Below, piece by piece: positions 17,364-26,281 of a stretch of 64,000 bases of DNA. Origin of the DNA: Bog-105 sp965277435 (GTDB lineage: Bacteria; Acidobacteriota; Terriglobia; Bryobacterales; Bryobacteraceae). Position 1 is the first letter of the stretch. Each line of letters opens with the position of its first letter. The position numbers and the translations under genes are program-made. The notes beneath the pieces were generated by a model, which made no database searches, had not been told where the DNA came from, and saw nothing but the letters and a program-made list of their open reading frames with translations. The DNA is taken from the NCBI GenBank assembly GCA_965277435.1, contig OZ255821.1:3720001-3784000 (forward strand). The letters run 5' to 3'.

Positions 17364-17909
17364 ATGAATCACCTTTTACCGCGGTCGCGGACGCTTTTGA
17401 GTATTCCAGCGCTGTCCGAGCCAACTCGCAGCGGTGCTGTTGCGGTAGAGGAACCGACGGAAGAATTTATCCGGCTTTCCCAACACTTGGGAATCAACAA
17501 GATTCCTCTGCGCTTGGTGGAGCTCGCCAAGATCGCACGGGAAGAAACGCTCGGTCTCTATCCCTACGAAGATGTGGTCCACTACCTCGATAAACAAGTG
17601 GAGAAGCTGACGAACAGCCGATCGGATCGGTGGCATTCCCTTTACAGCTGGCGTTGGCATCCGGTGAAGGAGTATTCCTCCTCGCACAGGTATGACGCGC
17701 CCTTCGACAGCCGTATTTATAACAAGCCGATCCCGCCAGAGGTCTTGCCGACAATCGCGAGAATTGTAGACCGTTTTCCGGATGCCGAATTTTACGTGAC
17801 AGATATCCAGGAATTCAAAGATCCTTTCCTGGGCGTGATAGTACCGGGGTCGGATACCTTGTTTGTGATCGACCGCTGGGATGAGCCCTCATTTCGAGGA
17901 GAGGGCTAG
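17364..17909 (+). CDS. Hypothetical protein
   Basis: A 181-residue soluble protein starting MNHLLPRSR after AAAGGAA. The first 30 residues look disordered, followed by a helical domain and a C-terminal beta/alpha part (FPDAEFYVTDIQEFKDPFLG ... LFVIDRWDEPSF). No family is recognised. A short GGCTGG/CCAGCC hairpin (about 17317-17341) lies between it and nrdJ. Confidence 0.6.
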   Translation: MNHLLPRSRTLLSIPALSEPTRSGAVAVEEPTEEFIRLSQHLGINKIPLRLVELAKIAREETLGLYPYEDVVHYLDKQVEKLTNSRSDRWHSLYSWRWHPVKEYSSSHRYDAPFDSRIYNKPIPPEVLPTIARIVDRFPDAEFYVTDIQEFKDPFLGVIVPGSDTLFVIDRWDEPSFRGEG

Positions 17910-18018
17910 CAGAGGAACATGCGGTAGTGTCACCGCCCAAAGCGCTGATCGCGCGCGGTCCAGCCCAACGTCCCATTTGTGATGAAGAACTGGAGTGCTC
18001 GGGAGGATCAGAAAACCT

Positions 18019-18405
18019 ATGACGCCTGCTCTTGACGAATTGTTCTCTTCCCTTTTCTTTGTGTGGATCACGATTGCTTGTGTTTTCGGGGCTTTTTTCC
18101 TAATCACGATTCCCGAGATTCGATGGCATCTGGAGGACCTGCTCGATTGGTTCGTCGTTCGATTTTCTCCTCGTGTGGAAGCCTGGGGAATGCGGCATAG
18201 GCGATTTCTGAACCTAATAGATCGCGCAGTTATAGGACCAATCACGCTCATTGGTTTTCTGCTAGCCCTGGTTTTTCACCACTGGTTCGCGATCGCCTTC
18301 TTCGGGGTCGTCTTATGGAACTGCTGGCATCGCTTAAGCAAGGAGCGAAAAAGCGACCGGGAAAGACGCTATCTGGAAAAGCTCGAAGACGAGTTGCATA
18401 GATAA
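18019..18405 (+). CDS. Small integral membrane protein
   Basis: A 128-residue protein with a hydrophobic segment at about residues 10-30 and a second region of one or two segments at about 75-100, ending in a charged helix (LSKERKSDRERRYLEKLEDEL). GGGAGGA lies upstream. Function unknown. Confidence 0.6.
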   Translation: MTPALDELFSSLFFVWITIACVFGAFFLITIPEIRWHLEDLLDWFVVRFSPRVEAWGMRHRRFLNLIDRAVIGPITLIGFLLALVFHHWFAIAFFGVVLWNCWHRLSKERKSDRERRYLEKLEDELHR

Positions 18406-18567
18406 CGCGATGAAGACGGTTCATAGCCCGGACGTTCCGGAACAGATCGCTACCGCATGGCGTTCGTCTGAAACACTTGTTTGCGTCACTACTCATGTCC
18501 AAGGCTCGGTCCTGCAGAGTCGTATGGGTATAACCTCGCGGAGCGTTGGACATTCAGCTAAATTGCC

Positions 18568-19089
18568 ATGCTCGATAAACCGATCGCTCTGAAGGCCGTG
18601 CAGATCACCGCGCTGGCTCCCCGACTCAAAGAAGGGGTGCTTTTGCACCGCCTGGCCGTCACAGGCCTGCTGACGCGAGACTTAGCGTCTGACCTGGGAT
18701 GCCAGGATCTGGTATTCCTCGAAAACGGCAGTCCCAAGCAAGGCTTCAGCAAATTCGATCTGGATGTGGAGTGCGGCGCCTTCAGGGCAACCTTCGAAGC
18801 TGACCCGGACTTGAAGCAACGATTCGAACTCACAGGTGATAGTTGCGAGGGCTTTGTGGTGAAGCGGACCGAGGATGGTTTGTTCCAGCTCTCCTGGCGC
18901 ATGAACTACCATGGCGATCCGCATCCGGCCTTGGCGTATCTCGAGGCAGTCGGAGGCGCGGGATCCGCGCTCCAAATTGTTCCGCTCGAACAGCAGGATC
19001 TGTTTACAGGTAGCCGCGCGAGCGCCGCGAAAGACAATAGCTGGTTATCGGTTGGTCAGCAATTTCACCTGACCAATGAAGATGCATGA
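18568..19089 (+). CDS. Hypothetical phage-like protein
   Basis: A 173-residue beta-rich protein starting MLDKPIALKAVQITALAPRL. The KFDLDVECGAFRATFEADPD segment and the mid-protein GFVVKRTEDGLFQLSWRM look like those of small phage accessory proteins, but no named family is certain. It precedes a 68-residue gene by 25 bases and probably shares its transcript. Confidence 0.6.
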   Translation: MLDKPIALKAVQITALAPRLKEGVLLHRLAVTGLLTRDLASDLGCQDLVFLENGSPKQGFSKFDLDVECGAFRATFEADPDLKQRFELTGDSCEGFVVKRTEDGLFQLSWRMNYHGDPHPALAYLEAVGGAGSALQIVPLEQQDLFTGSRASAAKDNSWLSVGQQFHLTNEDA

Positions 19090-19114
19090 GGAACAACCTC
19101 AGAGGAGAAATTAC

Positions 19115-19318
19115 ATGAGCGCAGTGCTCAATCATCAAGGGCCTGGTACTCCGATCGCGGTCCCGCGCTCCTTCCTCGAATACTCGGCTTCGCGCGTCGG
19201 TCGTATTTGGACGAACGAAGACCATGCGGCTTTGGTTCATCATCTGGCCCACGTCGACGAGCTCTGCATTGAGATTTGGAAGCGGCTACTGGCCAGCGAT
19301 TATAAACGGGTCGAATAG
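19115..19318 (+). CDS. Small hypothetical protein
   Basis: A 67-residue protein starting MSAVLNHQGPG, with AGAGGAGA 7 bases before the ATG. Its C-terminal half is helical (HAALVHHLAHVDELCIEIWKR). No family recognised. The 312 bases that follow, up to 19630, show no convincing gene. Confidence 0.5.
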   Translation: MSAVLNHQGPGTPIAVPRSFLEYSASRVGRIWTNEDHAALVHHLAHVDELCIEIWKRLLASDYKRVE

Positions 19319-19630
19319 CGCACACCTTTTCCCGCCACAAAATTCCACCTAAAGTCGAAAACAACTTTTGCGGCGCTATGTACCGAACAGGGTGCCCGGC
19401 GAGTGAAGGCGAAAAGCCATTTGGACCATCAGATCGTGTTCGCCGGGCCGAAGTGGTCTCCGATCGAAGAGGACGATACTCGCCGGCCTCGCGCTACCCG
19501 ACGCGGAAGAGAGCGGTGAGGCACGTCGGCGTCCAATAGAAGCTCCTCCCGATGGAGTATTGATGCTTTTGCATTGTCGCCAGCACAGCCACAAATAATA
19601 AACAACAAAAGAAATCCAAGGAGAACCGCC

Positions 19631-20704
19631 ATGGCTCGACAAGCCGCACGCCTGAAGCTCGGATATTTTCCGCTCGTCGAAGCGGAAGCCAAACGCATTC
19701 GGCAATTTCTTAGGTTTCCCGAGACTTGCGCTGCCTTAGACCCATGCGCGGGAACCGGGCGTGCGTTGCAACTCATTGCAAGCGAAACCGGAGCCAGGCT
19801 TTACGGTATCGAATTGGATTCCTATCGGGCCAACGAAGCGGTAAGCGTACTCGATCAAGTCGTGCAGGGAAGTACATTTGACGCGCGCTCGCCGGTTGAG
19901 TCCTATTCGTTGCTATATCTCAACCCACCGTACGACGATGAAGTCCACGAAGATCGATCAAGGCGCAGCGAAGCCGTGTTTCTCGAACACTGCTTCCGCT
20001 GGCTTCGACCACGCGGCATTTTGATTTTTGTGATTCCAGCTCAGTGCGTCACTGCTTGCTGTATCGTACTCGCTCCTCATTTTCGCGAGCTCGGCCTTTA
20101 TCGACTGACCGACCCAGAATCGGTGAGGTATCGCCAAGTCGTTTTATTCGGCATTCGCCGGACCCGGCACGAGCGGGAACGCCTTACAGACCGAGACGTC
20201 CAGGCACAGCGTAATTTTCTCACGCATCTAGCGGGCGCATACACAAAACTTACCCCGCTCACCGATGCTCCCGACCGAACCTATCCGGTGCCAGCGGGAC
20301 CTGCTTCCGTGCGCCTGACGTACGACGGATTGCCGTTCGACGCGATTGAGGACCTGCTGCCATTCTCCCGCGCTTACCGGGGACCTGCGCGCAGTGTGTT
20401 CGCACCACCGATTCAGGCAGCCGGACGACCCTTGACCCCGTTGCATGAGGGGCATGCGGGAATTTTAGGCTGCAGCGGACTGCTGAATGGCGTTTTCGGA
20501 CAAGGCGTGTTCCGGCACGTGGCTTGTTGGCAAACAAGCAAAAAGATCGATCACATCAAAGAAACGGATGACCGTGGTGTGACCACACTGCGAGACCGGG
20601 AACGCTTCACACAGTCGCTCACGCTAATCTACGCCGACGGTCGTGTGGCCCAGCTATCGGAGGAGAACGATGCAAAATGCGCACCTGCGCTTGGGGCGGC
20701 TTGA
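19631..20704 (+). CDS. DUF6094-type SAM-dependent methyltransferase
   Basis: A 357-residue Rossmann methyltransferase. Motif I is LDPCAGTGRAL (residues 36-45), the acidic end of strand 2 is YGIELD, and the catalytic motif IV is NPPYDD (from Asn98), the form used by amino-methylating enzymes acting on adenine in nucleic acids. The C-terminal 180 residues are not part of the standard fold and may recognise target DNA. AAGGAG is 8 bases upstream of the ATG. Proteins of this family are commonly found with a SNF2-type helicase on mobile elements; here such a helicase lies 9 kb on (29979), separated by cargo and a transposon. The next gene overlaps it by 35 bases. Confidence 0.82.
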   Translation: MARQAARLKLGYFPLVEAEAKRIRQFLRFPETCAALDPCAGTGRALQLIASETGARLYGIELDSYRANEAVSVLDQVVQGSTFDARSPVESYSLLYLNPPYDDEVHEDRSRRSEAVFLEHCFRWLRPRGILIFVIPAQCVTACCIVLAPHFRELGLYRLTDPESVRYRQVVLFGIRRTRHERERLTDRDVQAQRNFLTHLAGAYTKLTPLTDAPDRTYPVPAGPASVRLTYDGLPFDAIEDLLPFSRAYRGPARSVFAPPIQAAGRPLTPLHEGHAGILGCSGLLNGVFGQGVFRHVACWQTSKKIDHIKETDDRGVTTLRDRERFTQSLTLIYADGRVAQLSEENDAKCAPALGAA

Positions 20705-21350
20705 GTACATCAAGCCGGCCGTTTCCACTAAGGCCACCGCCACGCATATCGCAGTGACCATGGACCGCGTGATTGTTGAGCCTCCTCCTGATTCCAGCCG
20801 AGCGCCGCGCTGCCATCTGCTGTCCGTCTTTGGCGGAGAGCAGGAGATGTCAGCTGTTCACGCCGCGATTGCGGACCAGGCAAAATTTCGAATTGCCGGA
20901 CCCGGTCTGCCCAACTTTGTCGTTAGCCTGGGCGAGCACCCGCACACGTTTCGCGGATTTATTCACATACCTGGACGTAAACAGGCGGTTCGGCATCTCG
21001 TCGGTCTGTCTCAGGAATTGTTTGAGACGCAGGCCGGCGGAAATGCGGAGGCGGATCGCACCATCGTTTATAACGCGGAACCGGAGTTTCTGGCGTACCG
21101 TCTCTGTGTGCGGTTCGGGTTACCCGTGCTGCCTCACTGGAGTGAGTGGATTTGTAACGCGCTGCTTGGAAAGCAAGCGATCCAGGAACTGCCTGGCATC
21201 AATTGCCGGCCGGTTCTGGTTACAGCTGACAAGCAATACTTGCTCACTTTAATTGCCGACGCTCTCCGGACGGGCGCACTGACGATTCCAGACGACGCGT
21301 CAAAGATCGATTTGAAGGTCCCGCGTGCGTTCGGATGCCCAGAAGCGTAG
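20670..21350 (+). CDS. Hypothetical protein coupled to the methyltransferase
   Basis: A 226-residue protein starting MQNAHLRLGRLEYIKPAVS after GGAGGAG, overlapping the methyltransferase 3' end. It has alternating strands and helices, with no motif I can name. The overlap means it is translated with the methyltransferase and may be a partner of it. Confidence 0.65.
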   Translation: MQNAHLRLGRLEYIKPAVSTKATATHIAVTMDRVIVEPPPDSSRAPRCHLLSVFGGEQEMSAVHAAIADQAKFRIAGPGLPNFVVSLGEHPHTFRGFIHIPGRKQAVRHLVGLSQELFETQAGGNAEADRTIVYNAEPEFLAYRLCVRFGLPVLPHWSEWICNALLGKQAIQELPGINCRPVLVTADKQYLLTLIADALRTGALTIPDDASKIDLKVPRAFGCPEA

Positions 21351-21729
21351 GGCAAAGACTCGCGAACCCTATGCGCGTTTAGCATTACTAATCCGCTGCG
21401 TGACCCCGATCCTCTCTTGATTGCACCTGTTAACGGCGAAACAAAGATGGGCTCACGCTACAGATGCGATACAGCGCTACGTGTTTCGTGCCGTCCGTAT
21501 ACGGAACCCTTCACACGGTTGCTGGTCGGCGTCACCGTTCGTGTTTGCAGGAGATTTGTGGGGACCGCGAAAGGCGCATGCGCCGGTTTTCTTGCGAAAA
21601 ATTCGTGGGGGCCAAAAGCCGCGCCGCGCTCTTGTCGCGTGAGGGGTAACGCCCGGGCAACGCCCCTTGAGTTGCATTAACACTTGACGTGATCAGCGCG
21701 CGGATGCATCCCGATAATGAGCTGGTACT
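21351..21729. other. Non-coding boundary stretch
   Basis: No gene supported. Several short frames overlap here but none has a ribosome site or plausible composition. The strand of transcription changes here, so it marks the left edge of a minus-strand cargo block. Confidence 0.5.
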
Positions 21730-22335
21730 CTAGCGCCCGGCCCCGCTTTTTTTGTAATCGGCTACGGGCATTACATTCCCTCCGCTCCCGAGCTTGGACG
21801 CCCCCTCATCGACGCCGTAAGACCGATGGTCGTTTAGATCAGGCACCGTCACGTCGAAAAGAAATCCATTGATTTTGTCCGGAAAGAGAAGGATTGCAAA
21901 TAGGCCGATTCCCGTCTTTTGTGGGCTTCGGCGGCCTGGGATCTGGGCGTGTATGAATTTCTCCATTTCCGACATAGCTGCCGCCATCGCTTCAACAGAA
22001 GCGTCCGCTATGCGGAGGTCATGTTGCATGTGGAAGGAGATGCTTGGGTCGTGCTCCTGTTCCATGCCCCAGCCTGCGGATAGCATTCCAGACATTTCCT
22101 CCCCCATTTTTTTAATTTCGGACCACGCCTCAGGACTGGAAAGGTGGCCGGGTCGGCGGATGTATGTTACGCAGGCGAATTCTTCGTATGTAACAGGTTG
22201 TCCTTTCAGACTCCACGCGTCCGCAAGTCTTCCATGCCAGGACGTTCTGAGCGGTTTCACTTTCGCGGCAGCTAATAGCGCCTCCTTGGCGAAGTAGGAG
22301 AACTGAGCGGTTGTGAGCCTCGGAGTAAAGATCAT
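21730..22335 (-). CDS. Hypothetical protein
   Basis: A 201-residue protein starting MIFTPRLTTAQFSYFAKEAL. The sequence is coding-like throughout, with a helical middle (SVEAMAAAMSEMEKFIHAQI) and a strand-rich IGLFAILLFPDKINGFLFDVTVPDLNDH. Family not recognised. It is convergent with the preceding plus-strand block, and its composition looks less GC-rich than the region before. Confidence 0.6.
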   Translation of the reverse strand: MIFTPRLTTAQFSYFAKEALLAAAKVKPLRTSWHGRLADAWSLKGQPVTYEEFACVTYIRRPGHLSSPEAWSEIKKMGEEMSGMLSAGWGMEQEHDPSISFHMQHDLRIADASVEAMAAAMSEMEKFIHAQIPGRRSPQKTGIGLFAILLFPDKINGFLFDVTVPDLNDHRSYGVDEGASKLGSGGNVMPVADYKKSGAGR

Positions 22336-22437
22336 GTATCCTTTGCAGCTTAACGTATAGGGGTTAACGTATCGAACGTCAGCGGCAGCACAGGGTGCGG
22401 AAACCCATTGGGCGAAAGCACGGACGATTGCCCGGTG

Positions 22438-23025
22438 TTACATCACAGCGGAGCGCGATTTTTTCCGTTCGTAGAGGTCGGTCGTCGGATTGTAGGCCCA
22501 CAGCGCGGCAGCCTTTACAACGGACTGTTCATCGATACCCGCTAGGATTTTCTGCGCCTTCTGCATATCAATCGGATGCTGCACCGATAGCCAAGCGTCC
22601 TTCAATTCTTCGCGGAGATCTTCCGTCACGCCCAGCGTGCGAATCTGACGGATGATTTTCGGGCCGCGCTCTATAAGCAGAAACATGAATCCGTTGGAAT
22701 CGGCATGGGCCCATCGCTCTACCTGTTCCTGGCTCGCTACCAGCGGCGCCCGCACAAGGAGCTGCCTGCGCTTCTCATCCTGAAACAAAAACATCGGCAT
22801 GCCACCGGGAACAACGGAAGGCGGCACCAGACCGATATGCGTACAGGTGCTGTCCGGCAAGGAACGCTCAACCTCGACGGGCGCGGCGTACCACATTTTG
22901 AAAATGGGAATGCCCTCGATCAAGAGGGCAAGCGAATCCGCTAGCGTTCGTCTTCTGGATAGGGATACCGGGAGTCCCGGTTGTATTCGATAAACATATC
23001 GCCCTTTCACTGTATTCAAGCTCAC
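22438..23025 (-). CDS. Hypothetical protein, third gene of the DUF6978/DUF1829 operon
   Basis: A 195-residue protein. Its GTG start (23025) overlaps the stop of the DUF1829 gene (GTGA), so it is translationally coupled. It contains a strand-rich N-terminus and a long C-terminal helical part (DLREELKDAWLSVQHPIDMQ ... VVKAAALWAYNP). No recognised domain. The tight coupling argues that it functions with the two upstream proteins. Confidence 0.65.
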   Translation of the reverse strand: MSLNTVKGRYVYRIQPGLPVSLSRRRTLADSLALLIEGIPIFKMWYAAPVEVERSLPDSTCTHIGLVPPSVVPGGMPMFLFQDEKRRQLLVRAPLVASQEQVERWAHADSNGFMFLLIERGPKIIRQIRTLGVTEDLREELKDAWLSVQHPIDMQKAQKILAGIDEQSVVKAAALWAYNPTTDLYERKKSRSAVM

Positions 23026-23795
23026 GCGGCAAGCTCGGTCACGACTTCCGCCCGATTGCTCCAAGGCACTGGTTCAATTTGATAATTCTTGAAGGCGTCG
23101 ATGACCCCGCCTGACATTGTTTGCTCCGCATCATTTAGGACGGCGTATGCCTTGGATTCGGGGGGGCGTACCTCGCGCGTGTCGTTCCACGCGTAAATGA
23201 AGGCTTCTGCATTGTCGCGGGTAGGGCGGTTGATGGCCTGGACGATGCGCTCCGGCTGCTTCCGGGATTTCGGCACCACGAAATCAAAGAGGTGGTCAAA
23301 TCCGCTGATGCCGGTGAATTTTGCCTTTGGCGTATAGCGAATTTCGTTCACATCCAGCCACGCAACTACATCCTCGTAAAAAAGGCTTTCAACAACGGGC
23401 TTTGCAAGGTAAAACAGGTCATTGACTGCCAGCATCGCCTGGATAAGGTTATGCTTTCGCAGCGGGAAGGTTTCAGCAGTCGCACGAATCTGAAGGGCTT
23501 CGTCGCTCAACTTCACGCCGAAACCCTTGAGCGTCATTTTCAGAAGGTCTTGGCGCTTTTCCGTATTCAGACTACAGCCCGAAGCTTCGAGGTCATGAAT
23601 GATGTGGCTGTCGTCGGTAAGAAGATATCCGCCGTTTTCACGGCGTGTGTAAATCTGAAGTGCATCATTGTATCGGTCTAAGTAAGGGGTTGTGATTTCG
23701 ACCCATTCGCCATCTAGCTCCCGCAATGTGGTCTTGTCCTTAAGCCAAGCGCGATAGTCGCTAAGAAGTTTGTCGATTTCAGCAGCAACGGTCAT
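23022..23795 (-). CDS. DUF1828/DUF1829 domain protein
   Basis: A 257-residue protein. The N-terminal half (ITTPYLDRYNDALQIYTRRE, GGYLLTDDSHIIHDLEASG) matches DUF1828 and the C-terminal half (FDFVVPKSRKQPERIVQAIN, KAYAVLNDAEQTM) matches DUF1829. These pairs occur on mobile elements, often beside a DUF6978-type gene as here, and are suspected conflict or toxin-antitoxin type proteins, though no activity is established that I know of. Its ATG overlaps the stop of the DUF6978 gene (ATGA). Confidence 0.8.
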   Translation of the reverse strand: MTVAAEIDKLLSDYRAWLKDKTTLRELDGEWVEITTPYLDRYNDALQIYTRRENGGYLLTDDSHIIHDLEASGCSLNTEKRQDLLKMTLKGFGVKLSDEALQIRATAETFPLRKHNLIQAMLAVNDLFYLAKPVVESLFYEDVVAWLDVNEIRYTPKAKFTGISGFDHLFDFVVPKSRKQPERIVQAINRPTRDNAEAFIYAWNDTREVRPPESKAYAVLNDAEQTMSGGVIDAFKNYQIEPVPWSNRAEVVTELAA

Positions 23796-24241
23796 GAGAA
23801 CAGTCCCTTTTGAACGTCGGGTGGCAGAGTGATATTGCAGTGCCGCATGAACGCTTCGAATGTGGAGAAAAGGTCGGTGGTCGAGGGATACATGTCAGGC
23901 GGTGCTGGAATCGCCCATTTGGCACCATAACCTTCACGATAGATGTGAAGGTGAGGGCACGGTAGTTCCTGGTCGTCGGGGTTGCGGTGCGGTGCACCGT
24001 CCAGGCAAAGGCGCACAAGGACAATCGCCTGCCGTGCTCGATTTTGATAACTTGCCTTGGTTAGCTTTATGCGTCCGCGTGTCACGTCGAGCGTAAAGTT
24101 TTCACGCTTATCCGAAGAGGTGAGGGGAATAGCCAGCCTTCCGCCTTCAGCGGGAAAAAGCCACTGTTTGTCATCGACGCGCTGCTTCTCGATGGCAATG
24201 AGCGCGTCTGCATCTGTTTGCGTGATGTTGATGTCGGCCAT
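23792..24241 (-). CDS. DUF6978-type protein
   Basis: A 149-residue protein, first gene of the minus-strand operon. The family-like features are the helical start (TQTDADALIAIEKQRVDDKQW), a nucleic-acid-style central sheet (RENFTLDVTRGRIKLTKASY) and the HRNPDDQELPCPHLHIYREG segment with a Cys-Pro-His. It is the usual upstream partner of DUF1828/1829 proteins. It overlaps the next gene by 4 bases. The biochemical role is unknown. Confidence 0.75.
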   Translation of the reverse strand: MADINITQTDADALIAIEKQRVDDKQWLFPAEGGRLAIPLTSSDKRENFTLDVTRGRIKLTKASYQNRARQAIVLVRLCLDGAPHRNPDDQELPCPHLHIYREGYGAKWAIPAPPDMYPSTTDLFSTFEAFMRHCNITLPPDVQKGLFS

Positions 24242-24704
24242 GGCCTTCAGGACGAAACAAGCTGTTTAGTGTATAAGAACATTTTCTTTGAATTTTGTCT
24301 CTCATCATATCTCCGAGGCTTTTTTGGAACTTTCCGTTGGCGGTGCAGTGCCGCTTATGCTGCGTGTAGTTTAGAAAAGGGAATGCTACGCGTGTAGCCG
24401 TGTGTGCCGATGCCTCACGTTCACTGATGAGGCACGAGCGGCCCGAATAAATCCCCGCTGCACATCGAACCGGTTAACGCGGCCATGCGCATGTCATGAG
24501 CAGTCCGCAATGTGTGATTTGTGCACAGCCACCGAACACTCGCTTGGAGTTTGCATACGTGCCCCGGCAAAACTGTATCTGCTCGAGCTCGCCTCCGGCG
24601 CGGAAATTCAGGGACATCGCACAGTCCTCCCTGCGCGTTCGCGCGTTGTTGAATTTCCCTCCTGAGGTCGGCAACCGGAAAGTGTAAGCCAGATAGGGAA
24701 CGAG
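24242..24704. other. Non-coding stretch between cargo operon and IS91-type unit
   Basis: No supported gene. It should contain the promoter of the minus-strand DUF6978 operon. An AT-richer patch around 24262-24310 is a candidate, but I could not pick -35/-10 boxes with confidence. Confidence 0.45.
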
Positions 24705-24797
24705 AAGTCGTTAGCGTCCTATCGTGAACTGTCTCGGAGGATGCGGTACGGGAGCGGGTGGCGGTTGAGTCCGAGACAGTTTCGATAGGAACGACTT
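24705..24797. repeat. Long inverted repeat downstream of the IS91-type transposase
   Basis: The left arm (24705-24738) and right arm (24770-24797) share AAGTCGTT, TCCTATCG and AACTGTCTCGGA in inverted order, separated only by small bulges (AGCG and TG on the left), around a 31-base loop. The hairpin lies 255 bases past the 3' end of the interrupted IS91-type transposase and may be the rolling-circle end (ori- or ter-like) of that unit. Confidence 0.6.
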
Positions 24798-25051
24798 GGA
24801 GGAAGCCGCTGAGGGGGTGGACCGCCTATGGAGCTACAAGCGTGTTTGGGAAGCGCCGAGATTGTTTCCATGAGCGGCTGTGTACGTCGAATCAGTCCGA
24901 AGCTCGGCGCCAACCCGGTTCATCAGTCTCTTTGATAAGGAGAAGGCAGTGGGAGGAAGGGCCTGAACTTGGGCTGCGACTCGTTCAGACACACTTCTGC
25001 ATATGCGCCATATGGCGTAAGCAGGCGTCACCATGTTGAGACGGAAAGGTC

Positions 25052-25753
25052 TTATGAGCTGTCGAAGGAGCGGCATCGGGACCGCAGCTGTAAAGGCGAC
25101 AGATCCGGGCCGATGCGCATAGGCGCGCGGCAGTGCGGACATTTCCAGGCCGCCTTCTGGTCGACAGCTGCAGCCAAGCAAACTTCTATGGAGGGCAGCA
25201 CTGTCGTGATCAGCTGACGTGCCACCGTTAGCAAGGCTGATCGCCGTGTGTTCGCTAAAAAGCCGAAGTACCGGATGCGCACGAAGCCGCGAGGCAAGAT
25301 GTGATGAGACAAGCGCCGTAAGAACTCCAGGGCCGTGAGAGTCATCTTCTTCTGCTTGTTGCCGTGCGCGTAGTCTCGCCAGCGAAAGGTAACGTTCTCA
25401 CCATCGAAGCTCAACAAACGATGATTGCTGATTGCCACACGATGGGTATAACGGCCGAGGTAGCGTAACACCTGGGTGGGTCCACCGAACGCCGGCTTAG
25501 CGTAAACAACCCAGTCCTTTTCGAACAGCTTGTCGAGGAAGACCGCGAAGTGCTTACGATCCTTAAGCTCTTCCGTAGAACCTGCAAAGCTCAGCTTTCT
25601 CTTGCGATGCAGCATCCGTAATCCTTCCACGAACTTCGCCCGAAACACAACACTGAGCACATCAATGGGCAAGAAGAAGGCGTACTTCGGGCGAACCCAT
25701 TCCTGGTAACTAGATGAGAATCCACCAGCTGGTACAACGCAGTGGATGTGAGG
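25052..25753 (-). pseudogene. IS91-family transposase, C-terminal part
   Basis: This stretch reads (minus strand) HPHIHCVVPAGGFSS, then KYAFFLPIDVLSVVFRAKFV, then PTQVLRYLGRYTHRVAISNHR and FRWRDYAHGNKQKKMTL, ending in a CPHC zinc-type tail at 25052. The HIHCV segment is the HUH metal-binding site and YLGRYTHRVAISN is the catalytic-helix region of this family. The 5' half lies at 28358-28836 on the far side of the inserted element. Joining the two across the TGAGG junction restores LLNPH-IHCVV in frame. Confidence 0.85.
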
Positions 25754-25779
25754 ATGCAGCCATCCTCACGCACAATACC

Positions 25780-26232
25780 CTGAGTGCAGATATTACGCAC
25801 GTTCAGGTTTGGTATCCGTTTCATCCGCTTTACGGTTACAACCTGCGAGTCTTGCGAAGACCGAAACGCGGGGATGGAGCAGTTCTGGTCGTCGACTCGG
25901 CAGGAAAGCGGTTGAAGATTCCGGTATGGATGGTTCTATCGAGTGCAAACAGCATCATTGTCACCGAGCAAACGCGATTAAGCAAGGAGTCATTGCTAAA
26001 TGTCGCTTTGCTTTTCGAGCAATGGAATGCCTCGGGCAACAGCGATAACCTTCTGCTACCGTCCGTTGATGGCGGTACGAGAGGTCATCATGCTGCAGCT
26101 ACAACTGTTAGAGGTAAGCCGAACAGAAGAGGAACTCGTGCTCGTGGAGGCGACGACAAGAGCCGACGTAATCCAACTGATGGCGCGCATTCTGGTGACG
26201 GTCTTCCAAACAGAACACAGGAGCGCGAATGA
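25780..26232 (+). CDS. DUF5372-like protein of the recombinase element
   Basis: A roughly 150-residue reading frame. The first 75 residues (YPFHPLYGYNLRVLRRPKRG ... LKIPVWMVLSSANSIIV ... RLSKESLLNVALLFEQW) match the short DUF5372 proteins that precede serine recombinases of this type. The later part is low-complexity and basic. No ATG occurs in frame inside the element before the conserved part; the CTG at 25780 is only a placeholder start. It overlaps the next small gene. Confidence 0.6.
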   Translation: MSADITHVQVWYPFHPLYGYNLRVLRRPKRGDGAVLVVDSAGKRLKIPVWMVLSSANSIIVTEQTRLSKESLLNVALLFEQWNASGNSDNLLLPSVDGGTRGHHAAATTVRGKPNRRGTRARGGDDKSRRNPTDGAHSGDGLPNRTQERE

Positions 26233-26281
26233 ATCCACTTCAATGCAGTCCCAAGATCCAGCCGGAACACTTGGCTCGTAA
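26069..26281 (+). CDS. Small helical protein of the recombinase element
   Basis: A 70-residue protein (MAVREVIMLQLQLLEVSRTE ... DVIQLMARILVTVFQ). Short genes of this kind sit between DUF5372 and the recombinase in related elements. It overlaps both neighbours in other frames, including the recombinase start at 26229. Role unknown. Confidence 0.5.
   Translation: MAVREVIMLQLQLLEVSRTEEELVLVEATTRADVIQLMARILVTVFQTEHRSANESTSMQSQDPAGTLGS

Noticed and set aside
21400..21690. Several plus-strand frames of 60-90 codons
   Set aside because: They overlap each other in all frames, lack ribosome sites and look like shadow frames of non-coding GC-rich DNA.
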